Assembly (NCBI GenBank): GCA_950295325.1
Contig: OX485804.1
Span: 54,300,429 to 54,364,428, forward strand
Reading direction: 5' to 3'
DNA: 64,000 nt
Origin: Polytrichum commune
Lineage: Eukaryota > Streptophyta > Polytrichopsida > Polytrichales > Polytrichaceae
Below the pieces are notes generated by a model, which had not been told where the DNA came from, searched no databases, and worked only from the letters and a program-made list of their open reading frames with translations. Positions 49,174-61,100 of this stretch are shown one piece after another. The translations under genes were made by a program, and so were the position numbers. The number at the start of each line of letters is the position of its first letter. Position 1 is the stretch's first letter.

Positions 49174-49830
49174 CAGGGTTGTCTATTGTGTCGTGACGGA
49201 GGCTAATCTCGGCATAATGTCGTGCCGTCACGACACGTATCCGTCACGACATTATGCCGGATGTTGTCTTTATCCTGACGGACTTGAATTTTACCGAATT
49301 CTGTGTGAAATTACATTACCCCATTTCGGACACGTAGGATGTAAGATGTCCACGTGTGATGACATGTCAACAAAGTAGAGGTAAAGTGGGGAAAAAATTA
49401 ATAGCGCCCGTCCGCCCCCGTTCCCCGATCGTCCGCGCCCTGTTCCCGCCCCCGTCCGCCCCCGTTCCCCGATCGTCCGCGCCCTGTTCCCGCCCCCGTC
49501 CGCCCCCATTCCCCCACCCCATCCGCCCCACCCTCGTCCCCCGTCCGCCCCACACCCTCCTTAGTCATATTTTACTACTTTGATTTTAACAGAATGATAA
49601 ACAGAATGACAAAATGATTTACCTGGCGCTAAGCATATCCACGTCCACGTCGGCCTTTTCTGCCACATAGGACGCCACCTTGGCAAGAAGGTAAGTATTT
49701 TACCCACCCTACTAGCTTCCCCCTAGGTTGACCCTACGTGGACCCTATTATGTCGTGACGGAGGGGTCCGTCACGACACGACACGTCATGACGGCACGAC
49801 ACCGTCATGACGTCGGGATAGACAACCCTG
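49174..49830 (+). mobile_element. Non-autonomous hAT element with 8-bp target duplication
   Basis: The element is 657 bases, with inverted ends CAGGGTTGTCTAT (49174-49186) and its exact complement (49818-49830). It is flanked by identical octamers TCCCCATT (49166-49173 and 49831-49838). CAGGG ends and 8-bp duplications are diagnostic of the hAT superfamily. Subterminal regions are packed with GTCGTGACGG/CCGTCACGAC words in both directions, including a 14-base perfect stem (49211-49224 with 49245-49258); these are typical transposase-binding subterminal repeats. There is no transposase frame. The perfect duplication suggests a fairly recent insertion. Confidence 0.92.
49407..49513. repeat. 44-bp GC-rich minisatellite inside the hAT element
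   Basis: A C-rich unit containing CCCCGTTCCCCGATCGTCC repeats with a 44-base period (GATC at 49427 and 49471), about 2.3 copies, then a decayed third. Arg/Gly- or Pro-rich frames here are artefacts. Confidence 0.9.
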
Positions 49831-49838
49831 TCCCCATT

Positions 49839-51639
49839 CTCTTTCCAATTTGAGGTGACTTTAGCTACTTGCACCAAGAATCATGCTCCAGCCACCAAGC
49901 GGCGCCCTTCATTGCATGGCAACTATGTATCAAAATTTGACCTTTGAACCATTGAAAAAAACATCTACATATAATGCTGGCCAATTCATTCCATCCCCAT
50001 CTCAAATTTAGATTGAGCTAGGGGGAATATTTTTCCATCATTCGATTGCTAATAGAATATGGGTGTTAGGTGTTAACCCCCCCAAAACCCAATCCCCTAG
50101 CTGAACTTTTTAAATTAGTCTTCATACATAACTTTGTACAATCCCTTATGGGAAGAATCCATCCATGAGGAATAAATGCACACATTTCCAAAACAAAAAT
50201 AATGGGCCATCCAAGGGGGGATAAGATTAATTTTTGAATTCTAAGCGTTTCTTTGTATATCATTGTGTGCCTGATTTCATTTATCATGGCTCATGAACTA
50301 CCTTCACCCTAGCTAGCATGCGAATGGTGAAGGAATCCATTAATTTGGTTACATGGATTCCAAAATGGGTCACTTATAGAAGGGTTGGACAACGTTATGC
50401 TTATGGGCATATGATAAGTTGATTCATAGAAATTAGCATCAATTGTCCAATTGCACATGTAAGTTATCTGTACAATGGTACAAGACATTGCCATTATGTG
50501 AATAAGAATGACTTTAACCACAAAGTTTAGCCAGCTTACCTACATGAATGGACTATGCCTAAGAATGAACCACCTTTATTGGGCCCTTATAATGAATACA
50601 TGAAAATTTATTGATCACATTTATGATCTACCCAAAACGTAATCTTGTAGGATTCAAATGTATTATGCATTATTTTCTTGTTGATTTATTCAAGTACCAG
50701 GGATTGTGTCCCATTGATTTCGTCCGGTGGCATGCGAGGGGAGTGCAAACATTGTAAAAAACTTTTTGGTTTCTCATCGATGCATGTGAGTCATGACTTT
50801 CTAACATAACACTTTATCTGTTGAACGTTTCGGTGAGGCTACTTTTTATAACGTCAAAGTTGTAATATCTATAAGCTTGTTGACTATCGCTCCAGTGTCC
50901 GAATACTATAGCCAATCAAGGTCTTAAGAATTGCATGTCCCCAACCTCCCACGCAAGGATTAAAAAACCCAAGAACATGCACTCCTAATTGACAATGTAC
51001 GAAAGATACACCTACTTGCGCATTACAAGGGTCAAGAGGCAAACCTTGCCCCCCCCCCCCCCAAATCCATGTTTGTGGTCCCAACCAAATGTCCCCTCCT
51101 ATTTTGGCTTAGAAGTAGTTTCTATTTTTAGTTTCTATATCCTTTATTTGTACACATGTACTAGACTCATATTGACTTTGTTTTGGGAATTTAATTGTGT
51201 TGTCCTTTGTGAATGCCTAATGGAATTTTGTATTATGTTATCTTGGTCCATTTTAAATGACCAACATTATCTACACATATTTAAGAAAATCCAATCTCCT
51301 TAATGACCATTTACAATTATTCTTTGTTGCAACAAAAGAAACAACACAAGTAGTCACAACTTTGAATGTTTGTATTCCATGTTTGTCAATCACCAAATTT
51401 GTGTAGTTTTGCGATCTAGTGTACATCCTATTGGCGGTTGCAAATGTCCAAAATTCATGCATAAATCCACATATACTCAAATCCTAGTTATGTGCTTCAC
51501 ACATAAGTTACACCTGAAGATCAAAGTGAAAAACCACTTGATTTCTTAAAGTTGTGAATGGTTAAGAAATATGTTGTTGTCCAAGTAACTTGGCTTTACA
51601 CTTAGGCCCATGGCCGTGACTTTCTTCATGGATGAGGAG
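49839..51639. other. Gene-free intergenic region
   Basis: No supported frame; a poly-C run lies at about 51049-51062. Nothing else recognised. Confidence 0.5.
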
Positions 51640-52240
51640 CCCCCTTGATATCTTACATGGCCATCTTAGATAATGTTTTCTTGATCTTTAGGAGCATCAA
51701 CCTTGATCACATGTTTGAGGTAGGCCTATCATATTTCTTGAAGACCATGACAACCCAAAATTTCATTACTCTAACTTTGATCAATTTAATTGATTGTGTG
51801 TGTCACATCGTTGGGTCAAATTTAATCAAATAAACACCCCCGACAATAGTCTCTCTAGGATGTACACCAAGACATACAAATCACAGTTACATTTTTTGGT
51901 CTCTTTGTACATAAGAGGTCCACTTGAAATCTTACATAGTAAAAGTAGATAATATTTTCAGAATTTCTAGGAGCATTATCCTTGACCATCTCTTTGAGAC
52001 AAGCCTATCATAATCATGAGAAATCATGACACCTTAAATTTCACAATTACTTACACCCAAGACATACAAATCACAACTACATTTCTTGGTCTCTTTGTAC
52101 ATTAAAAGTCCACTTGAAATCTTACATAGTAAAAGTAAATAATATTTTCAAAGCCTCTAGGCGCATTATCCTTGACCATCACTTTGAGACAAACCTATCA
52201 TAATCGTGGGAAATCACGACACCTTCAATTTCACAACTAT
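51640..52240 (+). repeat. 190-bp tandem repeat, three units
   Basis: Two close copies have a 190-base offset (the word 'gacatacaaatcaca' at 51871 and 52061). A more diverged and partial third unit lies upstream (51640-51860), sharing 'tcttacat.g', 'taggagcat.a.ccttga' and 'cctatcata'. Non-coding. Confidence 0.8.
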
Positions 52241-53279
52241 AACTCTAATCAATATTCAATCACAACCATAATCAATTTCATTGATCATGTGTGTGATGTA
52301 GAACTGAATAAGCACCAAAAGCATACAAATCATTACTGCTTGTTTTGGTCGCAATGCCCCCCCCCCCACACTCATTTGCCACAACCGACAAAGTGGGACT
52401 GTAGCATTGAATTCACGTGGGTCTTATAAATTTCTGAAGACCCTAAGTTGCCCCCCCCCCTCTCACTAGCATTCCCGATAGGTGGGACCCACATCTTGAC
52501 ACAAAGGAGATACCCTATGTAGTGAGTTTTTAAAGTGTTTCATGTGAAACATGTAGCATAACTTATATATATATATTATATATAAGTATTGCATGTCGAC
52601 TGAAAGTCCGCACAGGAATGACTTCTAGCCTTTGACAATTCGGGGACGTGTGTGCGTTTTTCAACCTTGATGGCTCCTCAAGGCCACCGTGTTTCTTTGA
52701 AGTTTCGAGGTGTGGTTCTTAGGCATCTGACAATTCTCAGTTGTTCTTAAAACCGATTCTAGGTATAAGTATAAGGAGGATGAGCCTTGATCTGGATGCC
52801 CACAATTCCTTAACGCCCAAGGAGCTAGACGGACATCGCAGGGTCGAGCTTCTTGCAATATTTGCGGGTTTTCGTTCCTGTTCTTGTTTCTTCTCTCAGG
52901 TAGCAAATCATCCAGAGAGATATTTGTAGTAGTGTACCAGATTTCTTGTGTCAAGAAGATGATCCGGAAAGATTTTCATGAGTTGTTTGAGAAGATTTAT
53001 GCTCTGCAATGTGTAGACTGGCCGTTTAGCTATGGTCGATATTTGGATCGATGAGATACTTGCAGGAATGTGAGTTCTTGACTTTAAATAGACCTAACAG
53101 TGACCTTGAAGCTCTTTGAGGTTATATGAGTTTTTCAAATTAGTATACGAAAATGAGGACCCCAAGATGATGCAGTTTACGAGAACCGTCTTTACTTGAT
53201 CCGATGTTAAGTTCACGAGATCTGTTGATGTCACCGTGACATTGAAATTTAGGTATTTGATTGTAATCGGTGAGGTACG
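52241..53279. other. Region upstream of the AP2/ERF gene
   Basis: Two poly-C runs (about 52357-52366 and 52451-52461) and an AT palindrome (52565-52587, ATATATATATTATATATA) precede the gene. The part from about 52620 to 53279 has an exon-like base composition and short open frames on both strands, but I could not assemble an exon from it. Confidence 0.4.
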
Positions 53280-54722
53280 ATGATGCTTGAGCTTCGGAGA
53301 AACACGCCCCCTGTGGACTGGACACTTGAAAATGGTTCCTATCAAATGTTCACAAATGGACAAATGGGTGATTTTGGTTACAAATGCTTCATGACACTCG
53401 TTCCAAAAGGAACACAGAATCAAATTTCACGGCAAGTCGGGCGGCAATTCATGCGACTGATAATGAGGAATGCTGCACTCCACCTTAACAACTTCTCGAT
53501 GGAAGTTGGGGATGTTCCATGTGATGTGATTCCGTCCATATTGGCCCCGAAGCATTGTGTTGTAATCGACTCGTGTAACTATGATAAGCACGGCACGTTG
53601 ATCCCATCCGTGACGAGTTTTGGGTTAAAGCAAGAATTCGAGGCGTTGTTCATCCACAAGAAGTTTCTCGTGACCCTCTTAAAGTTCTCCGAAATATTTT
53701 ACAAGTCCAAGCACTCGCTCAACGTCGACTTGCAACTCCTCCTCCAGTTTAACGTCTACGACCTCCATCAAGCTCATCCTCAACAATATTTCACGAAACG
53801 AATCACGTCGTGCAGGTCAAGAGTGTGCCCGACCGAACGGACGCTCCTGCGCTGGAGGGCCCAGGAGCTCGAGGAGCGGGCCGGTGGACCCGTCCGACGT
53901 TACAAAGGAGTTCGTTGGCGCCCACAACGAAAACATCCTTGGGTTGCTGAAATCAAGCTTCCAAAAAAGAGAAAGATGTGGATTGGTGACTTTGACACTG
54001 CCGAAGCCGCTGCTCGAGCTTACGACTCCGCGGCAATCGCGCATGGAAAAGTTGAAACAGGCCTCAATTTCGGTGGAGAATCCACTTCAAATTCAACCTC
54101 CACATCTCACCATGAGCTAAGTTCCACAATTCTTCCCTCTCCACAAAGTCGCGGTACTTTAACCGAGCACCGCATTGAATCACGTAGTCACCCTGCAAAC
54201 CTACACATGAGCTATAATTGCTCTCCTCTTGATAATTATAATGTAGCTTGTTTTGGAAGTCAAACTAAATTACTTGAGGGCTTCACAAGCCATATCAGCG
54301 GTAACACACCTGCATTCACCAAACGAAGAAGATCATCAAGACCGGAGTATAAGGACGCACGTACACGATATTCTATCAATGATCCTCCGGATTTCATTCC
54401 CCTGGACAGCTTGATGTTAGAAGGTGATCAAGAATCGGCCTTTTTTGATACAATATGGGGTGATAGAAGTATGATATCACCCGGAACAAAATGTGCGAAT
54501 AATTTTTGCAGCACTAGTATGGGACCCAAGAATTCCTCCTTCGGGACGGCATTACAGTTGAGTGTTGTGCCATCTTTTGATATCATGTCAGTCTATGCCT
54601 TACCCTTTCGTGAACTTAACCCAATGGCTTCACAAGTAGGAGATCGTTCGCCAAGAACAACTAGAGAAGCTGATCATGATATCTTGATAGGAAAATCTGA
54701 TGCGAGTAGTTCGTGGACTTAG
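53280..54722 (+). CDS. AP2/ERF-domain transcription factor with long N-terminal extension
   Basis: Single frame of 480 codons from ATG to TAG. Residues 207-264 form an AP2/ERF DNA-binding domain: [43 protein letters not shown] and a GLNF end. The expected position 14 is Val, as in DREB and ERN-type factors. Position 19 is Leu rather than the usual Asp or Glu, and RPWGKW is replaced by RPQRKHPW. One domain only, so an ERF-family rather than AP2-family member. The C-terminal half is Ser/Thr/Asp-rich with acidic patches ([24 protein letters not shown]), plausible for an activation region. Residues 1-200 match nothing I know. A GC-richer stretch begins after an acceptor-like CAG at 53815, so the real gene may start within or be spliced into this frame. 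Nuclear regulator by family. Confidence 0.78.
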   Translation: MMLELRRNTPPVDWTLENGSYQMFTNGQMGDFGYKCFMTLVPKGTQNQISRQVGRQFMRLIMRNAALHLNNFSMEVGDVPCDVIPSILAPKHCVVIDSCNYDKHGTLIPSVTSFGLKQEFEALFIHKKFLVTLLKFSEIFYKSKHSLNVDLQLLLQFNVYDLHQAHPQQYFTKRITSCRSRVCPTERTLLRWRAQELEERAGGPVRRYKGVRWRPQRKHPWVAEIKLPKKRKMWIGDFDTAEAAARAYDSAAIAHGKVETGLNFGGESTSNSTSTSHHELSSTILPSPQSRGTLTEHRIESRSHPANLHMSYNCSPLDNYNVACFGSQTKLLEGFTSHISGNTPAFTKRRRSSRPEYKDARTRYSINDPPDFIPLDSLMLEGDQESAFFDTIWGDRSMISPGTKCANNFCSTSMGPKNSSFGTALQLSVVPSFDIMSVYALPFRELNPMASQVGDRSPRTTREADHDILIGKSDASSSWT

Positions 54723-56814
54723 AATCATAACATCACAACATCATCATCATGACAAACTTGGCATCATGAAAACATTGCACGATTGAACGAATAGTGCACA
54801 CATTTCACAAACTTGTCCACAACTTTGTAGGTCATTAGGTAGGGCTTGCAGATAGAAGTTATAGCAATCAAGGTTCCTGTGACATTCTGGACTAGAACAA
54901 TGACAATGTGACAATTTGCAAACAATAACTACACTAAACATCTGATTTAGTGTGGCATTAATATTGGTGTGTCATGTTAATTAGAGTGGTCTTTGCGACT
55001 TGTCATGTAGCACCAAGTGTCATGTGATAGCTTTCTAATTTTCTATCCGGTGATTGTCAAAACCAAGTGTCATGTGATAGCTTTCTAATTTTCTATCCGG
55101 TGATTGTCAAACAATTAGTGCGGGTCAAGGATGTTTGATGTAGGCCAACCTAAATCATTATGTTTTAGTGTACTCGTGTAAATTCCCAGGAATCAAGGTT
55201 GAATTGTCTTGGAACCAATGCTTAGATTAATTTGCACTATTCAATACTTTAAGCCAAAATCTGATTTCTCCAAGGAAGCTTGAAGAAGGTTTAAACAATT
55301 CAAAAAGAGAAGGGCTTGCAAGCTAGGCTCTCTAATGTGTCATGTGTTAAGCAAAGACACAATGTTAGATTGCAAATGGAAAAATGCAAGGCTATGTTTA
55401 TGAAGAAGTGGAGTCATATGTGTGTATATATATAAAACTGTGAGCTCACAAAAACTCTGAGATGCCAAATAGGTAATGAACATCTATATATGAAATTGGG
55501 TGAGAGGCTTGTTTTGTTTTGTCACTCTGAGGCCCATGTAACAATTACATAACGTTGACCCATTTGTGATCACTTGCACTACGAAGTCTTCAAGTACTAT
55601 AATAGGGGTGCACATTGCTTTTGTTTCATGGTATTGAGTCAAATGGTGAGAGAGGATGTTAAAACATGCCTCAAATATGCGCAATGTTTTGAAGCCAACA
55701 CTACCTTGAAGCTTTGATTCTATTCCGATCTTTTTAGTTCGCACATTCCCGACCATATTATGAATACAATTTATAAGTATGATGGGTTTTGCTAGCGTTG
55801 GATGAGTCCTTGAAGCGGATAGATGTTGTGAATGGAGCAACATGTGATCTCAAATTATTTTGAGATTTGAATGCTGCAATCTTATGTTCCATTGGCACAC
55901 TTTGATTCATTGTTTAAGGATTGGAGAAACATGTTCTTAAGAATGTTATGCCAAAGAATTAATGAGTTCTTAAGGATGGTGTAGTCGAGGAGCGTTTGAG
56001 GATAATAAAAATGGCCAGTTCATTTCATGTTGTAGTGATTAGATCATCAAGGTCCATTAGTTGAACCAAAGTACCTATAGTATACCAAGTTGTGTTGTAA
56101 ATTGGTTGATCAACTCTATATCAAATTGGCTTATGCTGAAGTTAAATTGTCTTGCATTCTAAAGTGATTGAGCTCTATTTGGATCATATCTAGCATGTCT
56201 CACTTTCAAACAAACTACCTGGATGCTTTCTTTGCAATTTCTTGATGATCAATCCAAATGCTAATTCCAAATATGAAGGTATGAGGGCCCAAACACATAC
56301 TAAAAAATTTCTGTATGAAAACGATGATTTGTTGCAGAATGAATCAAAGATTTCTTGAGGATGTAATCATTGAATTGGTTTTTGACCATGATAACTTATC
56401 ATGATTGTGGGTTGAAAACCTATTTTGCAAAGTGCATCGGGTTTAATGAAAATTACATTCACGCAAGTTCACAATAAGTCAATCCTTGAATATGTTGCAT
56501 ACAAACATAATTGGAGACTCACATGCGTGCACATGAAGTTTACAAATTATAAGCCATTGTTTGTTTCTAGTCCATGAGAAAATATTGAATCAAGCCATCA
56601 TAGTTGATGTAGACAATGCCATAGGCCAGATCAATGGCACAAAATGTCACACAACAAGAAAAAATGGCATAATAATCATTGAATTAGAATCAAACCCTTA
56701 CATGTTTTGACTTTCAACATACATGGACCTAAATAACTAGAAACTATTAAGTGTTCTTCCACTAGAAATATTGGTATGCCATCCCAACATAATCATACTC
56801 ATCAAGTGTTTCAA
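54723..56814. other. Gene-free DNA downstream of the AP2/ERF gene
   Basis: Includes the likely 3' untranslated region of the AP2/ERF gene, a 50-bp tandem duplication and no supported frame. Confidence 0.5.
55012..55111. repeat. Perfect 50-bp tandem duplication
   Basis: 55012-55061 and 55062-55111 are identical 50-base units beginning ACCAAGTGTCATGTGATAGC. Perfect identity implies a recent event. Confidence 0.95.
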
Positions 56815-57154
56815 TAGAGTTATCCTTTAACTCAACCGGAGTTTTAGTAGGGAGTTGGTTGTTTTGCATGCATAACTTTCCATGTTCGGTAAGTTGTGGG
56901 TGCATGCTTGGAGTCAATGTGGAGGTTTGAACGAAGAACCTTCCATATTAGTTCATTGGGTACCAAACTCATTTTGGCATGCCAAGAGACGCCAAAATGA
57001 GTTTGGTACCCAATGAACTAATATGGAAGGTTCTTCGTTCAAACCTCCACATTGACTCCAAGCATGCACCCACAACTTACCGAACATGGAAAGTTATGCA
57101 TGCGAAACAACCAACTCCCTACTAAAACTCCGGTTGAGTTAAAGGATAACTCTA
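56815..57154. repeat. Near-perfect 164-bp inverted repeat (long hairpin)
   Basis: 56815-56978 and 56991-57154 are reverse complements over 164 bases with one mismatch (T in the left arm at GTTTTGCATG against the complement GTTTCGCATG) and no indel; the loop is 12 bases. No TA, 8-bp or other clear target duplication flanks it, and I see no coding frame. A transcript would form a dsRNA of the type cut by DCL enzymes. It may be a recent inverted duplication, a fold-back element or a young small-RNA locus. Confidence 0.97.
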
Positions 57155-57714
57155 ATATCCTACAAAAATATCTCAAACATTCATATATTAACTAAAATTT
57201 TGCACACTGCATTGCCAAAGGTTTACTTTGAGAGTGTGATGAGGTATTTGTTCAATACACTGACTTATATGAGAATGAAAGGTTATATAAGAACAACATA
57301 TTATCCATTGATTAATATATGTGTCCAACTTTTGTGTAACATACAAAGAATCATTTTAAAGTACATCCTAAATGTACTATGCTACAACCCCACAATCAAC
57401 AACATAAAAATTTCCATATGTAACTAAGCCATATGGCCACTCCACAACTAATATTAGCCCATTACAACATTGGGAGGCAAACCCTCATGAATGTTGGTTC
57501 GTATAGGAGGAATCCCCAAACAACACTATTCCCATTGAATTTTGGGGAAGACCATAAGGCTGAAACCAAACATCTCATAGTCAAGAACCATCTCCTCTCT
57601 TCCAACACTCATCAACATTGGAAATCATCCTAGAGGGATATACATAGCTTTATGTACCATAGCAACTATATTTAATAGAGGGGGCTAATTTTTGATATCA
57701 TGTATCAATTATTG
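57155..57714. other. Gene-free spacer
   Basis: Two 66-75-codon frames on the plus strand without domains. Nothing else seen. Confidence 0.45.
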
Positions 57715-58162
57715 TAGCTCTCTAGCAACTTGGACATAAAATAATTAATTTCAAAGGTGCCTAAATTTCTAGAAAATTAATTTCATTTAGTTTCCAAAAA
57801 AAGAAATAACATTCAAAGAGTGCCAAAAATCATAGCATAGCCTCTCTCAAAGACCACTCCCTTTAACTCTCACACAAAGCAAAATTTGTTGCCAAACAAA
57901 ACCCTAACGTACAAGTAAAAGACAAATTTTAGGGTAAAGAATGTTGGTTAAGGGAAGTGTTTAGGTTAATCTTAGCTGCCATAAATGAAATTAGGTAAAC
58001 CATTTATGAAATATAAAAATGACTTGGACAAATGTCTAACTTATTTTAAAAATACTTTTTCAATCTGCCCAATTTTAGGATATTACTTTTTGAGCTGCCT
58101 AACTTATTTTCATACTTTATTTAATTATTAGGCAGAAGGGTGCCCAAGCTACTAGAGAGCTA
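57715..58162 (+). mobile_element. TA-flanked MITE, copy 2
   Basis: A 448-base homologue of 29491-29952 in the same direction. Its ends are TA-GCTCTCTAGCAACTTGG at the left and CTAGAGAGC-TA at the right. Internal blocks are shared in order ('aaaggtgcctaa', 'tctctcaaagaccactc', 'aatgttggttaagggaag', 'gcccaattttag'). No transposase frame, so it depends on another element. Confidence 0.75.
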
Positions 58163-61100
58163 TGGTTTAAATACACTTAAGGGCTAAAATAACACCCCTT
58201 ATATGTATATATGTGGAGGTAAGTGTATTTCCAAGCCACAACTTCTCAAGGTTTTAAGTAATTTTTGAGGCCTTAGAAGGCCTTTAGTCATGTACGTCCC
58301 ATTTAGAAGTTTGTTGAGAGGCTAACTGTGAACCCTAAACCTCCACCCTTCTCTGCGTCGTAGTCTAGGTGGAAGCTAGAAACTCACATGCACCAAATCT
58401 CCTTAGCACTCCTACCCCTTCAACTTACCCAAGTGAATGAAATCAAGCCACACACACAATTATGAGGAATAAAGTCACACAATAGCATTAACAATTGCTT
58501 TGAGTCTAAACCTACTAACTAGAATCCCAACCCTCATGGATGTTGGATGCCTCATGCCACACCATGAGTTCAAATCCCTCAAGGTCGGGCCAGCAACCCC
58601 TAAGCTGCCCTTAGCACAATCTCAACAGTTAACTAACTAAATCCTAATCACCCTAAGCCCGAGACAAACTAATTTATCTGGAGAGTTTGTTGGTGTGAGC
58701 CCAAAGTCGTGTGCCCACATGTGTGTTAACCTTAGAAATCATTAGAACTTAGATCTTGAATTTTATTTATTGTGAAAAAAACATAAAAAGAGTGACCCGG
58801 GCTTTGGGTTTGTTTGCAATATTAGGCTTTAGGCTTAGGATTAGGCACTAGAGTTTTTAGCATTGGTAATATTGATGGAGATCAATCATGAGTTAAGTGT
58901 TAGGTTGTAGGTTGTTGGTCGGACCTTGTAGGCTGGGTTTAAGGGCACCGAATTGGGATAGGAAGGTGTCCATTCAAGGGTATGGGCACTATTCGCCCTA
59001 GAGATTTCCGGGACAGCAGACTGTTTTCGGTTGGGAGGCTGTTGGCCAGCCTCTCTCTCTCTCGGTTAGTGTTGTTTTCTGTTACGGGGAAGCGGAGGTT
59101 AGCGCCTCAGGGCAGAGCCTTGTGGTGTGAATCCACGAAGGCGGCTGGGCCATCTGAGCCCTGGAGGTAGGCTTGTACATTGCGCCACCGAAGTGAGGAC
59201 AGTCAACTTCAGCTAGCAAGCACATCTCACAACCATTAGCTGATTCCCTGGTTCACAAGGGTGAGGGATGTGAGCCAAGGTGGGTGGTCACTGGGATTCG
59301 GCGAACCCTTCATGAGGTGAAGCCAGCAGCGCCATAGCTGTCAAACTGAAGTGGCTTGGATCGACGAGGCCAGCTGAGGAAGAAGCATTTTCGAACTGTC
59401 TACATGCAGAAAAGTTGTAAGTCATATTCTGTCTTCTTTTGGTTGATGAGGGGTTGGTCGTGTTGGGATTACCCATAATGCAGAGGTGCGAGGGCACTGA
59501 AGTATTATGAATGGGTGGAGAGTGCTGGGAAAACTCAAAGCGAAGGCAGGAGATAACTAAGATAAATCATTCCGAAGCAGAGGGATCGAATTAGCAGGGC
59601 GGGTTCAATACTTGCTGGACAAGTGATGAATAATCCCCTGTTTCCATGGGCGCACATTGAGAAGAATGTGTGCTGCCACACAAAGGAGGTAACTTCAAAA
59701 GTGGGTTGAGTCAAGCAAGATGGTAGCCAGAGGCTGGGAAAATCTGAACTCACCACCCTCGATAGGTTGGAGTACATTCGAGAAGCAGCAGTTACAATTA
59801 CCAACAGGTGAGAGAAGTCATAATTAAGGCTGCTGGAGTCTGCAACCAAGCAGACGAGGAGGTATGCTGGACCGAACCGTCTCTGCTGGACATGACGGGG
59901 AGTGACGGGTGTTGACAGGCGTTGACGGGTGGAGACTGGATTCCAACAAGGACCGACAGTTGGTTAATGGGTAGCTGGTCCAAGCCAAGACTTCAAGCAT
60001 TTACCTAGGTTCATTAGTAGTGTAGGATTAGGGTAGGACCAACTTAAGTGGCAACATTGAATTAGATTAGCAGCTCACGGTTATGTGACCAAGTAGTTGA
60101 TGAGTGTGTGGTAAGTGTGATTATAGAATTAGGGCTCTGCTAGTTTTGGAAAGAGACTATGTGTGTTAGGTGATCACAAGGTGCTAGAGTGTTTGTGAAC
60201 ACTGATTACCTTGTGCTCTCTGAATAAAAGTTGTGGGTTTTATAATGGTGGTCAATGGAATGAGTGTGGCTCAATGATTCCAGTTAGACATAGTACTTAG
60301 GTGCATGTTAGCCTTAGTTCCCACCCGGACTAGGACGCATAAAGGGTGAAGGCTTAGGGCTAACAAAAGTCCACATGGAAGAAATGGGTTTGTTGGAGGG
60401 CCACCTTCAACCATCCAGCCTCAGACGGTGTAACCCGCTGTTGAACCGGTTTACATGGAAGTTACTCCCACCAAAATTAGATCTTCTCTTCTCTCTTTTC
60501 TCATGAAGGTGTTTGCATTCTTCTGTATCTCAATTCCGTAACATGCAGTTCAATATCCTTGAGAGTAGTTGGTCTAAGATTGCAAGTTCATGTTTCCCAG
60601 AATCTAATGTTGGTATTCCTAAACCTTTAAATAGATTTTAGTAACACAATACTTTTCTTAATCAAGAATATTGTGTTCAAGACCCTTTTATAAATCCCTA
60701 GGGATAAAGTGTCCAAGTTGTCAAGTTTATGTTCCCCGAAAGTGCCCTTAACGAGAACACTTCTACAATATCTCTCAGTATGTAGTTCCTTTTAAATAAT
60801 CTCTTAAATGGGTAGGTACCTTAGACCTTAAGTTAATGTTTCTCAAACGTGTAATGTCAAGGTTAAGTGTTTCCCCGAGAGAAACATCCTCACACAATAT
60901 CTTTCATGGTTGAATTCATCTAAAACATATTTCAAGTTCATAACTCTCATGATTTGAAAAAAATCTCCTACCTACAATATCTTTCATGGTTTTGAATTTA
61001 TATTCAAATTCTTATTCTCACAATCTTGATTTGTAACCTCATATAAAATCCTTAATCATTCGTTCAAGACCCAAAGCAACCTCTTCTATTCCGTACAAGT

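Noticed and set aside
49291..49583. Gly/Arg-rich and Pro-rich frames
   Set aside because: They arise from the 44-bp GC-rich minisatellite inside the hAT element.
58898..60365. Confident solo-LTR call
   Set aside because: TGTTAG...CTAACA ends are suggestive, but the flanking pentamers differ and no second LTR or primer site is present; kept only as a low-confidence feature.
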